Below, piece after piece: positions 8,878-16,771 of a stretch of 64,000 nt of DNA; the stretch's first letter is position 1, and each line of letters opens with the position of its first letter. The stretch comes from an uncultured Acidimicrobiales bacterium (lineage in GTDB: Bacteria; Actinomycetota; Acidimicrobiia; Acidimicrobiales; SZUA-35), in NCBI GenBank assembly GCA_937925335.1, contig CALEWY010000056.1, forward strand, positions 1-64,000, in the 5' to 3' direction. Under the pieces are notes generated by a model. That model worked only from the letters and a program-made list of their open reading frames with translations, had not been told where the DNA came from and ran no database searches. Position numbers and translations under genes: made by a program.

Positions 8878-8917
8878 CCCGTGCCAAGCACGACCGAGCG
8901 CGGGCCCACGCCAGCCC

Positions 8918-8949
8918 GGCCTCCGTGGCCCGAACGGCCCCCGGAGGGA
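8918..8949 (+). repeat. Repeat family B single unit supplying a Shine-Dalgarno sequence
   Basis: GGCCTCCGTGGCC followed by GAACGGCCCCCGGAGGGAA. The GGAGGG of the repeat is 7 bases upstream of the GTG start of the acyltransferase, so the repeat itself provides the ribosome binding site. Confidence 0.8.
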
Positions 8950-8955
8950 AATACT

Positions 8956-9849
8956 GTGAAGTGGCTGCGGTTCATTGCGGATCCGCCGACGACGCCTCGG
9001 TCGGTTGAGAAGCGCACGCCGACACCGAAGACCGGCGTGCACTACGACGTTGAGTGGGCTCGCTCACCGGCAGCCAAGCGCGTTCGTTCCGCAGCAGTGT
9101 GGGGTTTCTTCAAGCCGGCGATCAACCTCTATGGATCGCCTCGAGTGATCGGCGCCGATCGGCTGATCGATGTCGAGGGCCCCGTCGTGTTCGCAGCGAA
9201 TCACCACAGCCATGCCGACACGACGCTGTTGCTCGCAACGATCCCGGCGCACCTTCGCAAAGATCTCGCTCCACTCGGTGGCGCCGACTATTTCTTCCGC
9301 GGCCGCATCTCCGGAGCCATCTCGGCGCTGTTCGTCGGCGCGATTCCGATCGAGCGGACAAAGCTCTCGAAGCTGTCGATCAAGAACGCGTTCAAGGCGA
9401 TCGAGCGTGGCGACAACCTCTTGATCTTCCCCGAGGGTGGACGCAGCCCAGATGGATGGGGACGTCCGCATCGGCCGGGTGCTGCGTTCGTCGCATCGCG
9501 AGCCGCGGTTCCCGTGATCCCGACCTACATCAGCGGAACGGGCAAGATCTTGCCAAAGGGTCAGAACTGGCCCACCCGCTCTCGCTGTGCAGTCGTGTTC
9601 GGACAACCGCTCCTCGCCGAGGAAGGCGAAGACGCACGAGCATTCGCCGAGCGCATCGAGACAACGATCAGCGTGCTCGCCGATGAGTTCGCCTCGGGCT
9701 GGTGGGAGGCTCGCAAGAAGGCTCATGCCGGCGAGACCGCCGACCTGCAGGGCCCTGACTCAGGAGCCTGGCGACGCCGTTGGGCACTCGGCCCCGGACC
9801 CGGCCAAGCCCGCCGCTCCCCCAACTCCACCCGCTGGCCCAAGCTCTAA
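8956..9849 (+). CDS. Lysophospholipid acyltransferase (PlsC family)
   Basis: 297 residues from the GTG at 8956, which has a repeat-derived GGAGGG in front. It transfers an acyl chain to a lysophospholipid or other glycerol-type acceptor at the membrane face. The catalytic HX4D motif is NHHSHAD (His83 to Asp88). The glycerophosphate-binding motif FPEGGRSPDG lies near 158-167, and a VPVIPTYISGTG block follows near 180. There is one weakly hydrophobic N-terminal stretch. It is third in the cluster after the acyl-CoA reductase and the LarA-like gene. Those three may assemble an unusual lipid, with this enzyme attaching the chain (inference). A start at 8881 would translate the repeat and is rejected. 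Confidence 0.9.
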   Translation: MKWLRFIADPPTTPRSVEKRTPTPKTGVHYDVEWARSPAAKRVRSAAVWGFFKPAINLYGSPRVIGADRLIDVEGPVVFAANHHSHADTTLLLATIPAHLRKDLAPLGGADYFFRGRISGAISALFVGAIPIERTKLSKLSIKNAFKAIERGDNLLIFPEGGRSPDGWGRPHRPGAAFVASRAAVPVIPTYISGTGKILPKGQNWPTRSRCAVVFGQPLLAEEGEDARAFAERIETTISVLADEFASGWWEARKKAHAGETADLQGPDSGAWRRRWALGPGPGQARRSPNSTRWPKL

Positions 9850-9855
9850 ACCGCA

Positions 9856-9896
9856 ACCTGCGTAAGCCGTGGGGTCAGACCTCGATTTACGCAGGT
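9856..9896. terminator. Bidirectional hairpin between convergent genes
   Basis: Perfect 10-base arms ACCTGCGTAA (9856-9865) and TTACGCAGGT (9887-9896), with a 21-base loop that contains GGGGTCAGACC, the core of the 1.5-kb repeat. It sits between the stop of the acyltransferase and overlaps the stop codon of the leftward aminotransferase. Confidence 0.65.
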
Positions 9897-11575
9897 GCTT
9901 CGTCTGGATAGTGGAACCAGCGGAGGTGCTCGAAGTCAGCGGTGACGTCGGGGAGGCCGATTGGCTCGGGGCGCTTCATGACGAGGTCGGCGAGGAGCAC
10001 TCGGGCCTTTTCCATGTAGGCGGGCAAGCCGCCCTCTGGCAGGTTGTCGGGGCGACGAAGGAAGTTCATGTCGCCGGAGCCGTAGTTGATGTCGTGAAGC
10101 GAGAGCGGCGGAGCCGACAGCTTGTCGCGGTGCTTCCACAAGCCGGTGTCCGGCTCGAAGCGGTAGTAGGGCAACAGACATCGACCGTTGTCGGCGATCA
10201 GCGACACGGCATCCACGATGTAGCGGAAGACGTCGTCATCGATGAAGTAGTTGAAGTTGACGCGCACCCAGCCCGGCTTGATGCCCTCACATCCTCGGGT
10301 GATCTCCCGCTCGAACTCGTGCGATTGATCGAGGTCGATACCGAGAAGACGATGGCCGTACGGCCCAGCACACGAGCAGCCGCCGCGCGACTGGATCCCG
10401 AACAGGTCGTTCAAGATGCCGACGACAAAGTTGTGGTGCAGGAACCGTTCGTGGTCCTTGATGACAAAGCTCACGATCGAGAGCCGCTCGGCGTCCTTGC
10501 TTCCCAGGATCTGAATGTTCGGGTGGTTGCTCCACTCCTCGATTGCCCGCTCGACGAAGCGCTCTTCCCGGGCCTGGATCTCCGGCACACCGACGGCGTC
10601 TTTCAGCTGGAAGACCAGGCCGGTTCTGATCGCGCCGATGATGTCCGGCGTGCCGCCTTCCTCTCGATGTTCGATGTCGTCGAGAAATGCGTGCTCGGTC
10701 GGGTTGACGTACGCAACGGTGCCGCCGCCGGGCACGTCAGGAACGCGATTGTCGAACAGCTCGTTACGGGCAACCAACAACCCTGGGGTTCCGGGGCCGC
10801 CGATGAACTTGTGCGGCGAAATGAAGACGGCGTCGAGGTAGTCGTCGCCGGCAACGGTCGGGCCCATATCGATGCCCACGTAGGGGGCTGCTGCTGCGTA
10901 GTCCCAGAGGGCAAGTGCGCCGTGTTTGTGCAACAGCGATGACACCGCTCGCACATCGGTCACGATGCCCGTCACGTTGGATGCAGCCGAGAACGACCCG
11001 ATCAGGCGGCTCCGGCCAGCGTGAGCGATGAGCTCAGCTTCGAGTGCGACGAGATCGATGTGACCGTCAGCGTCCTCATCGATCGTGACGACTTCGGCGA
11101 TCGACTCTCGCCACGGAATCTCGTTGGAGTGATGCTCGTACGGCCCGATGAAAACCACCGGTCGATCGGCGGCGTCGATGTGGTCGGACAGCGAGTGTGC
11201 GTCGTCGAGTGCGGAGGGGATGCGCAGCCCCATCACACCGATGAGTTTCGCGATCGCTCCCGTCGAGCCACTGCCGCAGAAGAGAGCAGCGTGTTCATCG
11301 CCCGCTCCCAAACACCGCTTCACGATGCTTCGAGCATCCTCCCGAAAACGAGTCGTCTGCAGGCCGGTTCCCGACGACTCAGTGTGTGTGTTCGCATAAA
11401 GCGGCAGCACGACGTCTCGGATGTAGTTCTCGATGAAGCTGAGCGAACGACCGGACGCGGTGTAATCGGCGTAGACGACGGGACGAGCACCAAAGGGCCC
11501 GTCGACCATCTCCGTCCGGCCAATCACGGATTCTCTGATGTTCGTGACGAGCGCTTCAGCTTCGGGGGACGTCAT
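9887..11575 (-). CDS. Class V aminotransferase / cysteine desulfurase-like protein
   Basis: A PLP enzyme of fold type I, 562 residues from the ATG at 11573-11575 (AGGA just upstream). Features are YADYTASGRSLSFIE near 37, FCGSGSTGAIAKL near 100, HHSNEIPWRE near 155 and WDYAAAAPYVGIDM near 225. The Schiff-base lysine is in SPHKFIGGPGTPG near 250. RGGCSCAGPYGHRLLG near 395 holds a Cys pair where desulfurases carry the catalytic Cys loop. At 562 residues it is well over the usual 400; the extra length is at the C-terminus. It may be a cysteine desulfurase, selenocysteine lyase or an aminotransferase with another role. No Suf or Isc partner is nearby. Confidence 0.85.
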   Translation of the reverse strand: MTSPEAEALVTNIRESVIGRTEMVDGPFGARPVVYADYTASGRSLSFIENYIRDVVLPLYANTHTESSGTGLQTTRFREDARSIVKRCLGAGDEHAALFCGSGSTGAIAKLIGVMGLRIPSALDDAHSLSDHIDAADRPVVFIGPYEHHSNEIPWRESIAEVVTIDEDADGHIDLVALEAELIAHAGRSRLIGSFSAASNVTGIVTDVRAVSSLLHKHGALALWDYAAAAPYVGIDMGPTVAGDDYLDAVFISPHKFIGGPGTPGLLVARNELFDNRVPDVPGGGTVAYVNPTEHAFLDDIEHREEGGTPDIIGAIRTGLVFQLKDAVGVPEIQAREERFVERAIEEWSNHPNIQILGSKDAERLSIVSFVIKDHERFLHHNFVVGILNDLFGIQSRGGCSCAGPYGHRLLGIDLDQSHEFEREITRGCEGIKPGWVRVNFNYFIDDDVFRYIVDAVSLIADNGRCLLPYYRFEPDTGLWKHRDKLSAPPLSLHDINYGSGDMNFLRRPDNLPEGGLPAYMEKARVLLADLVMKRPEPIGLPDVTADFEHLRWFHYPDEAPA

Positions 11576-11618
11576 CACCGAATCCTAGGACGTCGGCGAT
11601 CAAAGCTCTGGCCCGGGA

Positions 11619-14600
11619 TCAAAGCTCTGGCCCGGACACTCCAAGCGAGCTCAGCATCGACGCCGTGTCCGGTTCCGGTTCCATTTCAGCCTCGGTCAGC
11701 TGAGTCACGAGCAGCGCGGCTGCATGGCGGGCCGCGTTTCGATCCTCCTGCGCAAGCAGGGCTCGAATACGTCCGCGATGGGCTCGTTCCAGCAGCGGTT
11801 CACGCTCGAGCGCCCACGTTGCCAGACGGATGGCTCGTTCCGGCTCGCCACGAGCGAGAAGGAGCTCGCCGACGCGAGACGCCGCCAACGCTGCGGCCGA
11901 TCGCAATCGAATCCGTTCGAACTCAGCCCACGGATCTTGGAAGCTCTCTTCGAGGAAGTCGCCGCGATACAGATCGATCGCCGACTCGTAGCACGCAAGC
12001 GCCTCACTCGGGACGCCTCGCTCATCGGCTCGACGTCCGCGATCGACGAGTTCATCGAATTCGACAACGTCGACTCGGACTCGATCGAGACGCAACTCGA
12101 TGGTGCGCCCATCGGTATTGATGAACCACGAATCAGCACCCGTTGGCCGGTCCGGTTCGAGCACTCGTAGGAGAAAGCGCAGGTTGGCTCGAACGTTGGC
12201 AAGTGCTTTGTCGATCTCTTGATCGGGCCACAGCGCAGAGGCCAGATCTCGCCGGGCGACGCTCGGATGCTGGAGGAGGTAGGCGAACAGCAGCCGGACC
12301 TTTTCGCGGCGCAGCCAATCGGAATCATCGACGACATCGCCGTCTCGCTCGATCCGCATCTCACCAAGCGCCCGAATCCGCAGCTCGAAACCAGGGCCCT
12401 CTGGTAGGTCGTTCAGCGCGTCGATCGCCGCTTCTTTGACCTTGCCGTCAGCGGCGACGAGTTGCTCCAGAATCGTTCGCTGATCGGGCAGAACGTTCAG
12501 CACCTCTTTGGCGCCTGTCTGGCCACCTTGGCGGCCGGCCAAGGCCAGCTCAGCCAAGAACGGAGGACACAGACTCGACCGCAAGAAGTCGATGTTCGAC
12601 CAATCGGTGGCGGCCGCGAGATCGGTGTTGCCGGTCTCTCGGTATTCGACGAGCGCGATGGCCGCCTCGATCGCAGCCTGCAGAGCTGGACCAAGAGAGA
12701 GGCTCTCCAAGAGCGGGCGAGCGGCGGGATGCAGGATGTAGAGCGGCGCGATGGAGTGCAGGAAGAGTCGAGGTGGTGACCCATCGAATGGGACGGCCTC
12801 AGCCAAGCGATCAAAAATCGCCGCTGCCTCGTCTTCGTCACCTTCGGCGATCGCAACCCAGGCGGACGCAACATCGAGATAGCCCAGCACTCTCGGGCCG
12901 AAGTCCGCCGACGCCAACAGTCGCGCCTGTTCGATGTTGAGGCGGGCTGTCTCGATTTCACCAGCCGCACACGCAACCACGGCCACCATGCCGCGCAGCA
13001 ATACCGACTGATGCGAGATCTTCTGAGCAGCGACGAGGCCAACCATGTTCTCGGCGATGCTCACCCCGAGTTCGGGTGACACGCTGCCGCGAACCCACAG
13101 CGCCAGGCTTGCCGCCATGTCGAGGTCGGGCACGTCGCCCGTCTCCGGTATCGCCCTCGGACCGTAATCGTCCATCCGCTCGGGCCAACCAGCATCGACG
13201 GCGAATTGATCGATCAGCATTCGTCCTCGAACGGGCCCAAACGCCTGCATCTCCTCGACGAGCGCAAAGCCTTCGTCGAGCCGTCCGGCGACGAGATGGC
13301 TGTACATCTCAAATCGAGCAGCCATCGCTCGACCAAGTCTGGCAACCGCAGCATCGTCGGATTCGGCCAGCTCGCGAGCCCGCGGGACGAGGTGCGGCGC
13401 TGGGGGCAGGCCATCGATCAGCCCGGAGAGCTGAGACGCCATGAACAGAACTCGAATCTCGAGCAGATGTTCGCCGGCGTCACGCAGTCGCTTCGCCGCC
13501 TCTTCGAGCGTTGCCTGCGCCCCGGTTTCGTTGCCGCCGAGCTGAATCACGCCGCGCAGCACCATCGCAAGGCCTTCGATGCGATCATCGTCATCGTTCA
13601 GGCCTTCGACCAACCGCAAGATTCGGTGGGCGCCGCCCACACGCTGTGTCGTGATCGGCGCGGCGCACAGCTCCGAGGCCGTTTCGTAGAGCCCCGCCGA
13701 GTCGCCTGCAGCCGCAAACGCCTCGGCGGCGGCCACGAACTCACCGCGGTCGAGCAGGTTCTGCGCACCTCGACGAGCCGCTTCGTCTCGGGCTTCTTGC
13801 GGCAACTTCGACTCAAGAATCGGGCGCCACAGAGCATGCAAGCGGAACCGGTGGTCTCGACTCTGGGCAATCAGCGGCAGCCCGGCGACGAGATCGACCG
13901 CCGGACCACGCCAGTCGGACACGGCGTGGACGAGCTCATCATCGATGAAGGCGAACGGAGAAATACGCAACAGGGCATCTCGACGGGCTGGCTCCAGCTC
14001 CGTAAGAACCTCTTCCCATACAAATTCAGCGGCAGCATCTCGACCGGACTGAACACTGAGGCGGGCGAGCGCAGGCCAGCGCAACTCTGATGACTCAGGG
14101 TCGAGCGATGCGTCGAACCGTTCGCCGAACTCGCTGATCTCCGAGGCGTCGAACGCCAACAGCGACTGGTCGACTTCCAAGAGATCACCAGCGGCGCGAA
14201 CCCGACTCAGCGGCAGTGGAACCGAATCACGCGACGACAACAACAAGTGCGCATTGTTTGGCATCTGTTTGATCAGCGCTGAAAGGAAGTCGAAACACGC
14301 CGGGTCGTCATAGAGCTCATGGGCGTCGTCGAGCATGATGCACACGTCGGTCGGAGCGAGTGCCCACACGGCGTCAGCCACCTGAGCTGCGGCGCTTTCA
14401 TCGGTTGTCCCAGGCTCTGCGCCTAGGCCGACGAGCATCGACTCGGCGAGGGACACGGGTCGGTCATCGGCCGTGCAGCCCACCCACACGTCGAGACCCC
14501 GCGCACTCAGCCGGTTTTGCTCAACCGCCTGTGCGAGCAGCGTGGTCTTTCCAAAGCCCGCTGCGCCGATGACGGTCGTGACGCGCGCGTCGAAGCGTGC

Positions 14601-14684
14601 CGCCAGCAAGATGAGCAGACGCGAGCGAAGAACGTGATCGTCGCCCTTGAGATCAGGCGGGTCTTGACGAAACGGGCCCGACAC
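11619..14684 (-). CDS. MalT-like ATPase regulator with C-terminal BTAD (SARP-type) DNA-binding module
   Basis: 1021 residues from a GTG. An NTPase domain comes first, with Walker A GAAGFGKTT near residue 40 and Walker B VCIMLDDAHEL near 115, followed by LLLSSRDSVPLPLSR. A long alpha-helical, TPR-like middle follows. From about residue 780 comes a winged-helix segment (LRIRALGEMRIERDGD, WLRREKVRLLFAYLLQHP, LWPD, NVRANLRFLLRVLEP) and then the BTAD helical repeat (FDELVDRGRR to the end). The DNA-binding part is at the C-terminus, the reverse of AfsR-type SARPs. It is presumably an ATP-dependent activator; its targets and signal are unknown. It is transcribed in the same direction as the aminotransferase, 43 bases upstream of it. 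Confidence 0.88.
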   Translation of the reverse strand: MSGPFRQDPPDLKGDDHVLRSRLLILLAARFDARVTTVIGAAGFGKTTLLAQAVEQNRLSARGLDVWVGCTADDRPVSLAESMLVGLGAEPGTTDESAAAQVADAVWALAPTDVCIMLDDAHELYDDPACFDFLSALIKQMPNNAHLLLSSRDSVPLPLSRVRAAGDLLEVDQSLLAFDASEISEFGERFDASLDPESSELRWPALARLSVQSGRDAAAEFVWEEVLTELEPARRDALLRISPFAFIDDELVHAVSDWRGPAVDLVAGLPLIAQSRDHRFRLHALWRPILESKLPQEARDEAARRGAQNLLDRGEFVAAAEAFAAAGDSAGLYETASELCAAPITTQRVGGAHRILRLVEGLNDDDDRIEGLAMVLRGVIQLGGNETGAQATLEEAAKRLRDAGEHLLEIRVLFMASQLSGLIDGLPPAPHLVPRARELAESDDAAVARLGRAMAARFEMYSHLVAGRLDEGFALVEEMQAFGPVRGRMLIDQFAVDAGWPERMDDYGPRAIPETGDVPDLDMAASLALWVRGSVSPELGVSIAENMVGLVAAQKISHQSVLLRGMVAVVACAAGEIETARLNIEQARLLASADFGPRVLGYLDVASAWVAIAEGDEDEAAAIFDRLAEAVPFDGSPPRLFLHSIAPLYILHPAARPLLESLSLGPALQAAIEAAIALVEYRETGNTDLAAATDWSNIDFLRSSLCPPFLAELALAGRQGGQTGAKEVLNVLPDQRTILEQLVAADGKVKEAAIDALNDLPEGPGFELRIRALGEMRIERDGDVVDDSDWLRREKVRLLFAYLLQHPSVARRDLASALWPDQEIDKALANVRANLRFLLRVLEPDRPTGADSWFINTDGRTIELRLDRVRVDVVEFDELVDRGRRADERGVPSEALACYESAIDLYRGDFLEESFQDPWAEFERIRLRSAAALAASRVGELLLARGEPERAIRLATWALEREPLLERAHRGRIRALLAQEDRNAARHAAALLVTQLTEAEMEPEPDTASMLSSLGVSGPEL

Positions 14685-14739
14685 GGCCTAAAGACTGGGG
14701 GCCGCGGCTCGCTGATGCAAAGCGGGCGCCCGATTTTTC

Positions 14740-15354
14740 CTACTCATCAGTCTCGTCGGCAGTGCCGTCGGGCGTGTCGGCACGCTCATCACCAGCGGCT
14801 TCGTCAGTGCTGGCCTCAACTTCGTCAGTGCTGGCCTCAACAGCGTTGGGGTCGACGATGAGTTCGTCCGCACAGTTCAAGATCTCGAAGCGGTCACCAC
14901 ACGTCACGCCGAACTGCTCGTACACGCTGCCAACCGGCGCCTGTTCCCAGAGATCGTCGCATGCCTGTCCGTCGCCTGCTTCACACCCATCCCAGAGCTT
15001 GTCGAGCGCTCGATCGTCACCGTAGATCTGTGGTTCGTTGGAGAATGCGAGCTCTTGAGGCTCGTCGTTCCCCTCGGCCAGCAGCTCGTTCGCTGAGCCA
15101 CATGCTGCGAATGTCTCACTGATCGCCAGCTCATCGATCGGGCTTGGATCGGCATCGGGGCGCAGCATCTCGGGGTCGACATCATCGACCAGGATCGAGA
15201 TCGCGCAGAGTGCAATGTCGTCATTCACGCCGTCGCTCACGTGCAGTTCGACCAACTCTTGTGCGGAGATCGGTTCCGGTTCAGCCGGCGAAGAACAGCT
15301 CGCCACGATGACGGCGGCGATACATCCAAGCGCGGGAACAAACGAGCGTCTCAC
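14740..15354 (-). CDS. Predicted lipoprotein of unknown function
   Basis: 204 residues from a GTG at 15352-15354. A longer frame to 15477 exists, but this start puts the signal peptide at the N-terminus: VRRSFVPALGCIAAVIVASCSS, with a lipobox ending in the Cys of VASC. The mature part is acidic, with several Cys. The segment WDGCEAGDGQACDDLWEQ, then PVGSVYEQFGVTCGDR, matches a motif I know from many actinobacterial secreted proteins of unknown function. The C-terminus repeats VEASTDE twice and is Asp/Glu/Thr rich. No partner gene is evident; the fasciclin lipoprotein is divergent to the right. Confidence 0.7.
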   Translation of the reverse strand: MRRSFVPALGCIAAVIVASCSSPAEPEPISAQELVELHVSDGVNDDIALCAISILVDDVDPEMLRPDADPSPIDELAISETFAACGSANELLAEGNDEPQELAFSNEPQIYGDDRALDKLWDGCEAGDGQACDDLWEQAPVGSVYEQFGVTCGDRFEILNCADELIVDPNAVEASTDEVEASTDEAAGDERADTPDGTADETDE

Positions 15355-15551
15355 CGTGTCCCATCGGTCACGTTCCCTCTCTATCAAGCGGTTTCCACCG
15401 ATTGGAGCCCTCGCCCATGGTGAACGAGCGGCGTAGGCCAAACGGATCAGTCGCGAATATTTGTCCCCTTTTCGCATCCGATCTTCGATGCCCAGCGAAT
15501 CCTCTCAGCAACCCCCCTTACCCAATACCCCCTCTCAGGAGGACCCCCCAA

Positions 15552-16589
15552 ATGTCGAACAAGACGAACAGCATGACCAAGCTCGGTGCAATCGCACTCG
15601 CTTTCTCCCTCGGAGCCGTGGCTTGCGCCTCGGACGAGGCAGAGCCGGCAGCACCGGTTGAGACCACCGTCGCCGAAGAAACCGACGCTCCCGAAGAAGC
15701 GATGGAAGAGGCCGGCACGATCGTCGACGTCGCTTCCGAAGCTGGCAGCTTCACCACGTTGCTCGCAGCCGCCGAGGCCGCTGGCCTCGTCGACACCCTC
15801 AATGGCGACGGACCACTCACCGTGTTCGCCCCCACCGATGATGCGTTCGCCGCTGCGCTCGACGCTCTCGGAATCACCGCTGAGGACCTCCTCGGCGACA
15901 CCGAAACCCTCACCTCGATCCTCACCTACCACGTCATCGCTGGCGAGGTTCGGAGCACCGATCTCACCGACGGCATGATGGCCGCCACCGTGAACGGCGC
16001 AGAGATCACCGTCGATCTGAGCGACGGAGTGAAGATCGACGGCGCAAACGTCGTCACCGCTGACATCGAAGCCAGCAACGGCATCATCCACGTGATCGAC
16101 GCAGTCCTCCTGCCCGACGCTGGTGACGCCATGGAAGACGGCGACGCAATGGAAGACGACGCCATGGAAGAGGATGCTCTTCCGGCGACCGTCGTCGACA
16201 TCGCTGCTGAGGCCGGAAACTTCACCACGCTGCTCGCAGCCGCTGAAGCCGCTGGCCTCGTCGACGCACTCACCGCCGAGGGCCCCATCACGGTCTTCGC
16301 ACCCACCGATGACGCATTCGCTGCGGCACTTGAGACCCTCGGCCTTTCCGCCGAAGAGCTCCTCGCCGACACCGAGACCCTCACCGCTGTCCTCACCTAC
16401 CACGTCGTGCCGGGCCGAGTGCTCAGCACCGACCTCGCTGACGGAAACGTCGCCACCCTCAACGGTGCAGAGATCACGGTTGATCTCAGCGATGGTGTGA
16501 AGATCAACGATGCAAACGTTGTCACCGCCGACCTCGAAGCCGAGAACGGCGTCGTCCACGTCATCGATTCAGTGCTCCTCCCCTCCTGA
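15552..16589 (+). CDS. Lipoprotein with two fasciclin (FAS1) domains
   Basis: 345 residues from the ATG at 15552. The signal peptide ends in a lipobox, LGAVAC|AS, so the protein is probably anchored on the outer face of the membrane. An acidic Glu/Ala linker comes first. Two FAS1 domains of about 135 residues follow, each with TTLLAAAEAAGLVD, TVFAPTDDAFAAAL, LTYHV and an HVID.VLLP end. The domains are very similar to each other, and an acidic DAMEDGDAMEDDAMEED linker joins them, so this is a recent internal duplication. FAS1 domains act in adhesion and surface interactions. Unusually strong codon bias (GAC, CTC, GTC) fits high expression. A strong terminator follows. Confidence 0.93.
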   Translation: MSNKTNSMTKLGAIALAFSLGAVACASDEAEPAAPVETTVAEETDAPEEAMEEAGTIVDVASEAGSFTTLLAAAEAAGLVDTLNGDGPLTVFAPTDDAFAAALDALGITAEDLLGDTETLTSILTYHVIAGEVRSTDLTDGMMAATVNGAEITVDLSDGVKIDGANVVTADIEASNGIIHVIDAVLLPDAGDAMEDGDAMEDDAMEEDALPATVVDIAAEAGNFTTLLAAAEAAGLVDALTAEGPITVFAPTDDAFAAALETLGLSAEELLADTETLTAVLTYHVVPGRVLSTDLADGNVATLNGAEITVDLSDGVKINDANVVTADLEAENGVVHVIDSVLLPS

Positions 16590-16662
16590 GCCCCGCTCAG
16601 TTGAAGCACTCGGTCTGACGGGATTCCCTCTCTCCCCTCCACGGGAATCCTGACAAAACCGG

Positions 16663-16706
16663 ACTGGCCCCAGTTGTCGCTCAAACGAGCGGCAACCGGG
16701 GCCAGT
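16663..16706. terminator. Bidirectional terminator between convergent genes
   Basis: Inverted arms ACTGGCCCC/GGGGCCAGT extended by AGTTGTCGCTC and GAGCGGCAAC around an AAAC loop, then TTCAAGTTTT. A second, shorter inverted repeat, GGATTCCC with GGGAATCC, lies at about 16621-16650. It separates the fasciclin gene from the leftward nucleotidase gene. Confidence 0.8.
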
Positions 16707-16771
16707 TCAAGTTTTGGGCTCAGGTTTTCACCGAGACCAGAGGTTCCTCTGACGAGCAACCGGTCAGTGGA

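Noticed and set aside
9869-10942. A 357-residue plus-strand frame opposite the aminotransferase
   Set aside because: Antisense shadow; PLP motifs are on the minus strand.
15447-16559. A 370-residue leftward frame opposite the fasciclin gene
   Set aside because: Antisense of a duplicated FAS1 gene, Val/Gly/Asp-rich with no domain.
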